Shown here one piece after another: positions 1 through 13,400 of a stretch of DNA of 64,000 nt. This DNA comes from Oopsacas minuta (Eukaryota > Porifera > Hexactinellida > Lyssacinosida > Leucopsacidae), in contig JAKMXF010000111.1 in NCBI GenBank assembly GCA_024704765.1, forward strand, positions 1,437,627 through 1,501,626, given 5' to 3'. How positions within the stretch are numbered: the first letter of the stretch is position 1; the number at the start of each line of letters is the position of its first letter. The notes under the pieces were generated by a model that saw only the letters and a program-made list of their open reading frames with translations, was not told where the DNA came from and did not search any database. A program made the translations under genes and the position numbers.

Positions 1-1457
1 AGGTATTAAAATGTGGATTAGAAAATGTTTTGCAATAACAATCAGCAAATAAAATTTTTTTTTCCGCAGGGCTGTGTAATTCACTCTTAATTTTTTGTTT
101 TGATTTATCAGTAAGAGGTTTGCCAAATCGAAGTGATACATGTTAATACAAAGTGATATTTGCTGATACAGACTGATACAAAGTAATACAGATTGATGCC
201 AATTAATACAAGACTGATACAATCTAATTTAACCTTAAATAGGGATGAATATGAATGTCGAATGTCGAATGAATGCGAATGTTGAATATCCAGCTAATTC
301 ACAAGAGTTGAAACATGAGTATATATATTGCATTGCATTGTGTAGAACTCGGATAAGTTGTACCATGATAAGACAGACACTCGGATTAGTAAGTACTAAT
401 TGTACTAGTACGTATTATCCTAGCAGTATACTCTAGACCAGTGGTACTCAACCTTTGTACCCCGGTGACCCGCTGATACTTAATATTGAAGGGATTCGAC
501 CCAGGTGTAAATAGCCAAATTCGTAAGTTTTCGTTAATGAGAAATACAGTGGAACCTGCTTAACGGCTACCTAATAATAGTCCCGTGAAACAATTTTCAA
601 TAGAAATCGACCTCTATATCTCACTTTTGGTCAGTCCCTTCGCTGGCGTTATAGACAAGTTTGATTGTATTACTAAATTAATTTCTGAGAATATCTAATT
701 GGTTGTGTATATTAAAACCCACCAAACACGATCACACATTGTTGTAAATGTTACATGCAACAAAGTTGCATCGTATTGAAATCTGTTTTTGGACAATGCT
801 GACAATGTTGCAAGGTAATAGAACATGTCTATGTTGATGCAACATTGTTTCCAGTATGTTGCATTGTGCATCGCTTAAGGCCCCGGTCCTCGGGAACCAT
901 TTATATAACGCCACTAGCACTAAAAGATGTTCATTTATCTTAACCATCCACACATTTAGATCATAGTTTCTATAACGTGGTAATACCACATTGAGATACA
1001 CTGTAACTCTAAAATAGTGAAAAGAATAATGTGAATTGTTAAAAAGTATAACTTAAGTGAACCCTCTACCTCAATAAATTTTCTACACTAAAAAGTGGCT
1101 AGATTATTAGAAAAATTCTGAGAATTCGAAAATTTTCTTAGAATTTCAGGTAATTCTAAATTTTAAGAATTTGGCTTAGAACTTTTCAGAATTTCTTAGA
1201 AAATGTTTAGAATTGGGATTTAGAAATTTTGTGAATAAAGCCCTAAGGCAGTAAATCTAATGTTGTTTAGCTTATGCATGCTTTTAAATGAATGTCAATT
1301 CGAGGCTAAATGAACCTGATCGAGTAAGATGTATAATCATATTTTAATTAAGATAGTATATTGTAAAGAAAGCAAAATAACTCTCCTGGTTCCCAAGTGA
1401 GGAAGGGAGAGGCATAAGATAATGAGTTCATCAATATGCACTGAAATAATATAACCT
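1..1457. other. gene-free flank downstream of VIRMA
   Basis: No credible coding sequence is visible. The stretch holds an imperfect short tandem repeat (about 125-232), one end of a hAT-like element near 440-470 (a CAGTGGTACTCAACC-type terminus), one end of a pogo-like element near 547 (CAGTGGAACC), and a low-complexity region at 1100-1225 rich in repeated AGAATTT-like words. The 3' UTR of VIRMA, which is transcribed leftwards, should lie just below 1458, but I could not fix its polyadenylation site. Confidence 0.6.
125..232. repeat. imperfect short tandem repeat (GATACA/AATACA words)
   Basis: Units of roughly 10-12 bases built around TGATACA and TAATACA recur about eight times with substitutions and spacing changes. 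It looks like a decayed minisatellite. No function is suggested by its position. Confidence 0.5.
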
Positions 1458-4400
1458 TTAAGTGAGTAGCTTAGCACAAGATTTGGTAGCATCTCTACGC
1501 TGTCTAGATCTAGGAGCACTGAAGTTGCTGGGAGATCTGCTCTGAATGCTATCTCCCCTCACGAAGCGAGATCTGTTGAGAGGACCGGTGTCGTGGAGAG
1601 CATCCAGATGATGAGGATATATCCGTGCAGACTGGGGGCGTAACGTGGAGGTTAGGGCAGGAGGATAAGGAGGGATATGAGTAGTCCAAGCAGATCTGAT
1701 CATAGGGTTAGTAGCGAGTACAGGGGTAGAGATTGGTATACCTGGAGGTACTCTACCGGGGAAGTGAGAAGAGAGGAGATTTCCAGGAATAGGAGAGATG
1801 AGAAATGGAGTCATAGGAGATCTTGGAATGAGGGAGGGCTGTTTAGGGAAGCTCGCCTGCTCTCTAGCTACGAAGTCATCCACATGGAGAGAAGGGGGTC
1901 TGCTAGTGTTCTGCTTACGTCTTTGGAATTTGTGGATGATAGAGGAAGAGAGAAGAGAAGAGCCAGTAATTGAACCGAATTTCTTCTGAGGATCACTAGT
2001 ATTAGACATGAGATAGGACTGCATACGCATATGTCTAGCTAGGTTGGGATCCATTACTGATGAGGGAGAGCTGTGATAGAGTCTATTGAGTTCATCCCTT
2101 AGGTTGTAGCTAGAACAGGTCTCATAGGCTATCTTCTCTAAATCCAGAAATACTGGGTCTACATGGACTTGTGTTTGGTCGTATGGACAATGAGGTAGCC
2201 AATATTCTGGAAAGTAGAACTGATGACCCACAGTGAATAATATACGTCTAATAGAGAGTGAAATTAAGTTATACAAGGTTCTAAAATGAGTAGATAAGTA
2301 AAGGTCATAATATACTCACTTGTCAAATTGTTCTTCCAGATTTTCAACACGAACTTCAGGCAAGGCTTCATTCTGCACAACATCAGAGTTAGTAACTTCC
2401 AGTCCGTTCTTGAGACAGAGGATATGATTCCTGAACTCCTCTACCCCGCTCTGCTCCAGACTGCTCTCCTTGATTAGAGCGTCTAGCACCAGCTGTAAAT
2501 AATCCTTCTGTTGGGTTAGCTCTGAGTTGATGAAATGGGTGGGGAGGTAGATCTTCTTGACTGTAGGGGCTGAGCTTGCAGACTGAGAGGATTCAGACTG
2601 TTTGTCATCTTGTTGAAAGAAGTTGGATATTGTTAGAACTCCGATAAACTCGATCAGTAGAGAGACACAGGCTATCGCATCTTCTAGTAAACTCTTATCA
2701 ACTAATTTCAATCCTACTAAGATGTTTTCGAATACTGGAAAGAATCTGAATGTCTTTTCCTCAACAATGTACTTGTGGAAGTGTATCATACCTTGGTCAT
2801 GATGACTCAAATTAGCGAGTGTTCTACAAAATATAGAATAGCAATTCATATAATTACGAGCCTTTGGCTCGTCACTTCGCGATGAACGCGGCGCATTGCG
2901 CCTCGGAGTATTCAACGGACAAACAACAATTGAGACTGAATAATATTGATGTTGTTTACAATATTCAGATTCAGCATACACTATTACCACAGAATAACCA
3001 TTGAAAGCATGTTTCTACAACAATAGTGAAATTTGTTTAATTTATATTCACAAAAACAACAATAAATTTACATATGATTAATCCAAAAGTGTGAAATTCG
3101 GATTCAGCATGTTCGATATGATTAGTGCAGTTTTATTGAATTCCATTTACTTCCTTGATAAACACGATAAATACATAGTTATGCTACAATTTCAAAATTG
3201 CATACCGTAAATTCTTTCCTTAACAACGGACAAACAAACAAATAATCATTGAGATTTAATAATATAGATATAAATAGAAAATTACCTATAAGAAATTGGA
3301 TTTCAAATCTCTAATATAACAACAAGATATAACATTAAAATTTCAGTATTTTGTAAAGGATCACCAGCGCTTAATTATTAATTTATTTTTAGAATTAGCA
3401 TTTACGTACAATAATTCCATCAGAGAACGATCGTAACTAAGGCTGCTTATTGAATTGCTTATTGATAACGGTTATTATTCGCAGCATATACATTACTATT
3501 GTTATATTAAATTCTAAATTAATATAGTAGTAATTACACTGTAGTTATATTAAATTACCTAGCAACCCGCAGAATAGTTTGGAATGTGGTTTAATATAGA
3601 TTTATATGCAGTATAATATTACTAATCAAAAGAAGACTTGCAGTAACTTTAAATACAACCAAATATAATTATTTTCATTATACAATAGCCCGCCTAAAAT
3701 AGTAAAACAGGTGAGATGAATACATTTCTATGTATTAGTATTTACTTGAGCATTTTGATATATTTCGCATATGGAGCTCCCGTAATAAATCCCAGTAATC
3801 CAACAGGACGTCAAGGTTGCAGACTGCAGATCACTTGTAGAGACACTAGTACTACACAACAACTTCGATGGACGGATGGTAGTATTTCAGAGCTTACGAC
3901 AGGTGGAAACATACTGATAGAACATACTACGTTGTCTGGTGGAGGTTATCAGAGCATTCTTACCTTTTTAAGGTTAATGAATTTGGGGGAGAGATCGTAC
4001 AGGTGTGATGCAGTATCTGGTGATACGTTTGGTGTCACTGTTAATACAATAGCCCCACTACAGTTAGCAGAATTATCGGATATTATATTGGATAGATATG
4101 TGGAAGGTCAGGGCTATTTCATACCTTGTACAGTACAATCTTGCATATGGCCGGTGGAAATCAGATGGGATAAGGATGGTAGCAATATTTTCACTCAGAC
4201 TCTGAAGGCTGAGCAATCTGGCTTCCTCAGCAGAAGAACGGGGCTCTTAGATACAATACTGGATATGGAATCTGAAGGAACATACACGTGTATAGCTTCG
4301 GTTGAAGGGAGTACAGATATACAAAGAGACTTTACAATGAGTGGGATTGTACAGGCAGCGGATTTGTAAGGGGAGGGATTAATTCAAATACAAGTATTTT

Positions 4401-7400
4401 AGTATATTTAATGGTTCAGCCAATTTTAAAATTTTAATTTAATAATTTTGTGTAATATTTGAAGTACTATTTTGTATATATTGGTTTGTATTGAGAAATG
4501 AGTTTTTATAAATTTTGACAAAAGTTGATTGCTTTAATTACATATGAGGGTAGAATTTGCCGTGTATCGGGAGAGTAATAACCGTCCACGTATTATGTAT
4601 TAAGGTCTTACTTAAGTATTGCAAATTAGAGGGAAATTCGCAGGCGAAAGCCCTTGGGGCTAAGTAGCCATGGAAGTATAGCCAGTACTCAATTTACCAA
4701 GTTAATAACTCAGATGGCGTGATTTAATTTCCAAACTAGGCTAGGCTATGGCTATGGCTGTGACTAGACATAGAAATTAAAGGCCGTACAAGAGTAACTT
4801 CATTAATAATAGGCCATGAGTCGTATAACATTCTACTAAGAATTTGTGGCTATTAATTAACCTAATTTAAATAAACTAACGAATTTTAAACCATTGACAT
4901 GAACAGTAAGATATTTACATAGCTATTGAAACATTATTATGAAAGGACTATTAAAATTGGTATTCTACAATAGTCTATGAATAAATAACATAAATATAAT
5001 GTAGCAATACCTGAGAGTTAGCAGTAGACAAGAGAAAGACTGATTCCTCATAGAGACGTGTCTAAGCAGTGTTGATACTATACAAGCTAGCTCCTTATGT
5101 CCAGGCAAGCCGTTTGCCACCTGATAATCATTAAGTAGTACACTCTCATTCGTTGATACCATTAGACTGATGTATGGATTACAGATAGAGCTTAGAATCA
5201 TAAGAATACTCAGTTTACCTGAGTGAGGACATATCTCAGGCTCACGAGTAATTAGATCGCACAGTATCTTGAGAGCATCAAAGTTCTCTTTGATACACTT
5301 CAAGTAAGCAGCCTTCATGCTAGCCTGCTGTGTGACTACAGCTAGAGTTCCCAGCAGATATACAGATCTCCCGCTCAGTCTACAGTGATACAGGTAATAT
5401 AGGCAAACGAACAAATAAATTTCTATAAAGTGAAGTATACTGTATTACAACAATGTTTAGCTAGTGTATTGCTAGTACATAGTACTACAATCAGTCACTC
5501 TCCTGTCTGAAGAAAATATATTCCCAGTTTTAAGGTATTACATATTATGTATCTCTATGGGGAGAACAAGATATACTAACTTCTTATCAAGATCCTTCCT
5601 AAGAGAGTCCTCCTCTAGCTGCGAGCAGAGCAGCTCCTTCAGTTGATTAGTGATTGCATTAGCCAGGGTGGCTGATAGATCTCCTATCTGACAGGCACAT
5701 TTCCACACATAGGTATGCAATTCTGAACAGCAGGTACCAGCAGTAGACCTGATAAGAGTTTTGCACTCACTAGTGAATGCAGACAGCTGACAGCTCCAAT
5801 CTCCTCGCATCTTCTTCATATACTCCATGACTACAACAGAGTTTACTTCCTCCGGTATGTAGACAGGTAAGGGGATAGGTAGCAGTTCTGAGAGAAGAAG
5901 AGTACCTCCCGTGAAGAACTGAGGAGCAGAGAGAGTGAATTCAAACAGCTCTTTTAGAAGGAAGGACCATGGACTGGCAATCTCTTGGGGCTCTTTCGTC
6001 ATACTGGTATCCTGTCATAGATTTCAATATTACATACATCATAGACATATAATGTAGCTACCATATTAGTTGTTGACTTGTTGTGTTATGTATTACTCAC
6101 CTTCTCACTTGTCTCTGTATCCATTTTTTGATCCTCTTCTTGAGGAGGAGGAGACATAACTTTGTTCGTGAGGTAAGCAGCACAAATATCCACGATATCT
6201 CCGCTAACCTGAACTGCTATGTGCCTGACACAGGCTGAGTCAGATAGGAATGCTCTCTGCGGAGTCATAAGGCAGTACAGTGCGAACAGAGACCTGAGCA
6301 AGAGAGAATTGTTGTAAGCCATTCCCTCCACAGATAGCAGCTCAATCAGGACTAGCTTAAGTATGTATACTGAATTTCCTGTAAGAGAGAGCAGAGTGAA
6401 AGTCTCTGAGGGTTTAAGGATTAATCCATGCCTCCACAGAGGCAGCAGTATACTAGTGATCTTATGTATCAGCTGGGTGAGTATGTATACTCCGTTTGAA
6501 CTGACTATATAATTAATGGTGATAGTAGAATCTAGAGCAATAGTGCTGTCCTTCTTGTTAATACCTCGTAAATGGTGAGATAGAATTCTAATGTTAGTGA
6601 GTAGGGTAGGTTCAATCTCTACTAAATGAGAGAGATTGAAATTATCCATCGACAGCTCGATCTCTTTGATTACCCTTCCTATTTTATCCTCCTGGGGGAC
6701 ATCTTTCTTATCAAATAATTTAAATATTTCTATCCAATGCAACACTCCTAAGGTACCAAACTCACACTCCTTCAGAGCATCTATTAACCGCACCATCTGT
6801 TCAAGGTTCCTGAATACAAAGTCCACACTCTGTGACATATGTATCAGTACCTTAAGCAATAGGATTACGTACTGGGCAGATGGGGAGAGAATATTCTGTA
6901 TGTTATAAGTATTGTTACGATCATCTCTTGGAGGATCAACTATCTTAAGGAAAGGAAGGATATTGTCTTCTAGAGAGAGTACGTGTACAACCGTGTGCTT
7001 TCCAAGAGGTGCGAGTGTCATGGTGTATAGGAGATGGAGTATACGGAAACACTCACTCTCCAGGAAGTTGTTCTCTATCAGACCATCTTTGTGTAAATCC
7101 AATGACAAACCTCTTATCTCGTCCACCAGTTGTAGCACCTGGTATAATGTGCAGTAACAGAGACAAGTATTATAGTGGATTGTATTGTATCATTGATGTG
7201 AATATTCAAAAGGCAAAAATGTTATTTACATAAAGAGACTGGATTTAATAACCAATGCAGATATGCTATGAGAATCCTTTATTGGACAACATTAACCAAT
7301 TACGGCCGAAGTGTTGCCTTCATACAAAAAGAACACGATAATTTTAACACCTCGTTTCATCCAATTCCCGCACTCAAATCGAGATTTCAGCACCTTATTG

Positions 7401-10400
7401 ACGTCATAAAATCACACATTTTCCCGGCTGTATCCGGTTAAATTCATAATGGGCTAGTATATCACTATGGTGAATTAATGTAATAATCTTTAGCAGGATT
7501 CATTTAGACTAGGGAGGGGCGTAAGAAGATGTATAGCTCTTAAAAAGTTGGATTCACAATTTGGAAATGATGTAAAGCTATGATAACCGTGGAAATACAG
7601 TGTAGGTCGCATAGTAGCAACCTGTATTTTGCACTAATTTTAGTTGCTAATACGCGTATGGGAACAGAATCAATGCAAAATCTAAACTTGGGACCTGAAA
7701 ATATGTTGCATATATGCGAATATTGGTATAAAGTGAGTTGTTCATAAGCGAACTCTATTGTATATTTTGTATTATGAAACAAGGAGTTACCTGTAAGTGA
7801 TAGAAGATCAAGTAGCCTAGATTCTCGGGAGTACAAGACTCACACTTACTCTCAGCAGAAAACTCAGCTATTGGAAGATATATCTGATGAGAAGGAGCGT
7901 CTGGAGGAACCAGCAGTCGTATCATAGTGTTGATACAGTCTGATTCTTCTAGCATATATAGCATACCGGTCTGACTACGTACTAGTAGAAACAATACGTC
8001 ACGGAGAGAGGAGAATAGTTTAGAGCTGAATTGAGAGTTCTGACACATGAGTAGGATAAGCACAGACTCTAGGAACCGTCTGCGACGTAGCAGCTTAACA
8101 AGGTTAGATAGACTGTAGCGTAGATTGCTACGAGGATCAGTTTCCTGTAGAAAAATCTAATATACTACTAGTCTATGAATTGTTAACATACAATTGGATT
8201 CTATAAGGCATGAAAAGTTTGTATGAATATTCTCCTAATTAGCACTCCAATTCTATCCCACATGCCTAAATTAGGGAGTTTGTGAATGTATTTATGTCAG
8301 TAGTATGTCATTGTGTTTAAGTGACTACCCAGACTATTAGAAATGAATAAACATGCTCCCGAGGAAGTTCCCAGCCACTCTTCAGGATACACGGTTCCAG
8401 GAATTTCAGTGAACATAAATAACAAAGTATTAGAGCATTACCTTGTAAGGAGTATGCTGATGTGTAGGAGGAAATGTATCCAAAACATCACTACACATTT
8501 CTAGCTGTTCAGATAACTTCTTAAGATAACTGATAATCTTCTCAGCCAGACTATCCTCTATGTAAGCTATCCTCTTATTTTGAGACTTTGTATCTGTCTC
8601 TTCCAGCTGAAACTCTAAGAGCTCTTTAGTAAAGCTGTCATCCATGGTCTCAATCTCCATCTTAACGCCTCCCTCTACTCCACCCCACAACACATCATCT
8701 AGGTCGTCTTTATCAGTCACCTCTGTTTTGAAGCTTACTACTTCCTTATCTGTCATATTAGCAGAAGAGTTTTGTGAATTGGTGCCTTTAACAGGGGATG
8801 GGAATGGTGTAGTAGACTCCTTAACAGTTCTAGGAGATGTGGTAGTAGGCCACACACCACTGGTGCTGTCCTCCTGAGTAAGGTTGCTGTAGTTTGATAT
8901 TATTTCTTCAACACAGCCCTGTAATTAGCAGAGCAGATAATTATAATTACTTTAACATTTAATACAAGGAAGCCATGTCAGTTTTATTCCTGGAGATGCT
9001 TTATTATATTATTGCAAGCTACTTAAAGTACGTGTCATATTTGGGACAAATGCAAGTAGCGTGCTAGGAGGCAGTGTATTAGACAGTCCAATTACAGTAT
9101 TTCCCTGAATAAGCGCCCGATGCTTAATTTTGTGCAGGGAAATACCTCGGCGCTTATTCAGAGCAATACGGTATACCGTGAACTACATAATATCATGGTA
9201 TACATTATAATTAGCAGATTTGTATGGCATTTCCATCTTTGAAATCAACATATGTGGCGTACCGACCTAAAGTACTACCCAATAGGCATCCATCCGCGGG
9301 ATATTATTGCGAAATCTAGCAATAGGATTGTCAAGTTATGAATATGGACTCATATTATTTTAAAGCCAAAATGTTTTACAATTAATCACATTTGACATAT
9401 ACTTCATTGTAATTTCCGTTTAGTGAGTGTTTACTGATTTAAACTTAAACTGACTTGCAGAGCTACCAATAGCTCGTAGAAATGACATTTAGCAACTAAA
9501 TCTCTGGTTACAAACTCCAAAGACTTCTTACCGCCTCTCAACAGAAACTTCATGAAACGTTGATAAAATGTAAACTGGTTACGAGTCTTGAGCCTGTCAG
9601 CTGATTCATTCACTGTCTGAGTCCCGATAAAAACGTCCATTGCTTGAGGATATTCAATAAGTTCTGATATGCAATCAATACAACGGATCTTAATTGAACT
9701 AAAATGAATAATTAATATAAAGTTATAAACATAAACAAAAATATAATAAAAATGTAAATACGTATGTGCATTTAGCAGCGAGCAATAAACACAGATTAAC
9801 ATTCAATAACTCAGTCAATTTCCCATCAATTCAGTTGAAATTTGTTGAGTACCTTAATCTCGGTTGGGCTTTTTATATTTTTCAATAACTAGTGTCTATG
9901 ACACTTCATCGTGCCACAAATGCAAATTTTGTAATACAAAATCCTCATAGGAATTTTTGAGCATCAACATTTATTTTGCCTTATGCAAACACCCTCAAAA
10001 TCAAGAAATAATTGCAAGTTTCCAGCTTCTTTTGAGCCATATACCCACAAAATGACAATATATCACTTCACTCAGTTGAAAGATTAAAAGTAACTAGCAT
10101 TGTTTGTGTGTATAAAACACATAAATGTATTCTGTACAATGCAAACAAGTGTAAAATATGTAGTACACATATACACAACAGACCGCATAGATACACGAAA
10201 AAAGGCGCCCCCGTTTCCTACCTACCCTGTGTATGGTGGGCTTAATGCATTAGCTAATCAGAGGTGTGAGACTGCGCCACTGGAGAGCACATTAGGGACA
10301 TCAACAATCTAAGGGGCTGGGGGAGGACAAAGAAAAATTTGATTATCAAAAAGCACAGTTGTTTTGGTGTGCAATGGCTAGAGTTTTTCTAGGAATTTGT

Positions 10401-13400
10401 GGACCTCCACTTTTTCTTGCAGGCTTTTTCCTGGGTTGAAACTTTTTAAGACAGAATTGATCTTGAACTATTAGTGTCTCACGATCGGCACCTTGTGACA
10501 TTCATGGCTGCTGAACTGACACTTATAGGTGCCCGCCAAGTACCTAGATAAATCCTTGGCAATGACCAGTAATTTTGATTTTGGCACAGATATACTACTA
10601 AGGGATTTCCATTGTCAACACTTAATATTTAAGTAACATATATTAACATAAGAATTTACGAGATCATATAAGCAGGTAATAACATAATATATACAAAATA
10701 CTGATACTGGCAGTTGACATATCCACTATTCCATGGTAAATCACCACTCCAACAACTAGAGGAGTCGTCAAAATGGCCAGATTTAACATATGTATGGAAT
10801 CAAACGTCGTGGAACAAAAATGGATATCTGATAACAACTTCTATTGGGGTCCATCTTCATGAAGATATCATCTGTTCTTATATTACCAAAACAATAAAAT
10901 GATAAATAACAAGCATTATAATATGAAATATTATACACTCATTGTGTCAACACATGTATTATCATTTCAGAAATAGAACTATTATATTATTTGTATTATT
11001 AGTATTGTTAGTATTATTATGTATCTATTTAGAGCTGATATATTACTCAGGCAATTATACTTCTAAAATAATACCTCTCTATGGAAATTGTCCAGCAGAC
11101 ATACCCCCTTACCCTAACTACCGTTATTTCTACAAGAATGCTGATAATAGAGAGAAGGAATGTAATCACATACAATTACAAAGGAGCTCTACTACTGAGA
11201 GAGAATGCCCTGATTTATTCATTATAGGCGCGAGGAAGGGAGGCACTACGTCACTTTACCAGTACATATCTCAGCACAGAGGATTTATGGGACAAGGATT
11301 AGACAAGAATGCTAGCGCAGGAGAAATACATTATTTCTCATTCACATTCCTGGAGAGAAGCTGGAAGGATTATATAGATAAGTTCAGCGCTCAGAGAGGT
11401 AAGAAGACTGGAGAATCTAGTGTGAGCTATCTCACTAGCTGTATGGCTCCTTATAGACTGAGAGCTTTGTGTGGGACTAAGCCTATAATAGTAGTGCTGT
11501 TAAGAGAACCAGTAGGAAGAATGCTGTCTACATACGTCATGAGATATCATATACAAGCTAACAAGAAAGAGAGTCTAGCGGAGTATGTTAATGAAGGAGT
11601 GAAGAGAGATATATCCAGATGGAAATACTTGTTAGAAGAGGAGAAAATACTAGCTAGTCAGCTGTTGAATCAATCTAGCTTCTGTCTATTCAAGCCGGCT
11701 AGGAGTCAGATATACGAGGGATTATACTCACTGCATTTAAACAGATGGTTCAAGTATTTCCCTAGAGAAAACTTCCTTATATGGAGATCAGATGAATTCA
11801 AAGATAATACCAGTTACTTCTTATCAGAGTTAATAGCTAAACTGGGGTTACAGGAAATGAATGAAGATGAACTTAACAAGATAACCAGTGTGTATTACAA
11901 TAGCATTGAGTATAACAGTACAGGTCTAGCAAGGAGAGAAGATATGGAGTATCTGAAAGAGCTGTATACGCCATTCAATCAGCAGCTAACTGATATGATG
12001 GCTGGCGGCTATAGTTGGCAGAATTAACTGGTTTTGTAAACGAAAATTTTGCATTATTATCGATAATTAATAGTGAAATACGTATATTCTCTATGGATAA
12101 TTGATTTGCTAGCTACCGATATAGAATAGCAAATTATAAGAGAATACAGGATATCGACCGGATATAGCTCAGTCAGGATAAATTTAACACCATAAAGATC
12201 AGAAGAATCACTAGCTTATAACCCCTTGCATATAACAATACAGTACCTTGAGTATGAAGTGCTTAGTATTCCAAATGTTTCAAACACGGCAGCTTGAATA
12301 TTCGGTACTGACGATAGGCACAATTTGGTACATGGACGATTCCGTATACAGAATCGTTCGTACCGAATTGTCGTGTACAGAAAAATCGGAATCCAATATA
12401 ATTAGAGGATAATATATTTAAACCGCCAATCATAGGCGCCGAAAGTGGGAGGGTCAGGGAAAGGTTTGACCCTCCTGGTTTTCAGGGAGGTTATACTCTT
12501 AGGTATCAGAGAGGGTATACAAATCCTATTCAATCAGGTACACCCTCCCTAAAGTTAAAGTGAGTTTCAGCGCCCCATGCTGCCAATTATATAATTACCA
12601 TTAGTTACAGGTATTTATTTCTTACTTGAGAAATATAGTACGTGCTGACGGTACTGTACATTGAAAACAATTAGGTACAAATCTGTATTCTTTCATAGAT
12701 ATTGATTTCTTTACAAAAGTCAGTTGAATTTATTCTCTCATTAGATTGTAATATCCATTTATTAATTTAAATAAGTTCATTCTAATCGAATAAACCAACA
12801 AAACATAGCATCTACCAATATAAATGTTATGGTCAATACCCGAAATCAGTCATTAAGCATACTGACTGATTTCGGGTATTGACCCTAACATACGTATATA
12901 CATATATATAACTGACCTCTTGAGATCACTCTCCAGCATACACATGAGTAGATTGAGCATATTGTGTCTTAGCATGAGTTTAACAGCTGTTTCCCCACAA
13001 CTGACTAGCAAAGAGAACAGTTTGAGTCCAGCCCGCAGGAAGCGTACATTAACCGCAAGAGGCATAGTCTTAATCTTACTCAGATCTAATGAGTGTCCTG
13101 TCCAGGTCACCAAGGCCTGTATAACGTGATCACCCACGTCTGAGTGAGAGAGACCAGTTCTATGTCCACTTGACATAGTTGTTACTACATCCTCCAGGAT
13201 GAATACAAACTTCTCATTGTTAGGAGGTGACCTGTATCTTCTTGTCAGCTCCCGGAGACGGTTTGCTCCTTTAGACTTAGAGCTACTAGCTGTGTGTGAG
13301 GAGCTACGATGACGAGATGACTCTATATAAATATTTATACATAAATACATCTAATAAATTTGCTTGTGATTTACACGGATCGAGAATATACAACAACTAA

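Noticed and set aside
1677..1989. Plus-strand ORFs rich in Arg and Glu
   Set aside because: They are antisense shadows of VIRMA exon 12, which has strong homology in the other strand.
2830..2990. Upstream extension of VIRMA exon 11 containing NTPRRNAPRSSRSDEPKA-like residues
   Set aside because: This part is translation through the transposon head; a phase-correct acceptor at 2824-2825 and family alignment place the exon start at 2823.
6636..7233. Plus-strand ORFs over VIRMA exon 8
   Set aside because: Antisense shadows of the conserved 1038-base exon.
10100..10312. 70-codon ORF in VIRMA intron 4
   Set aside because: No recognisable domain, no conserved context and probable repeat origin.
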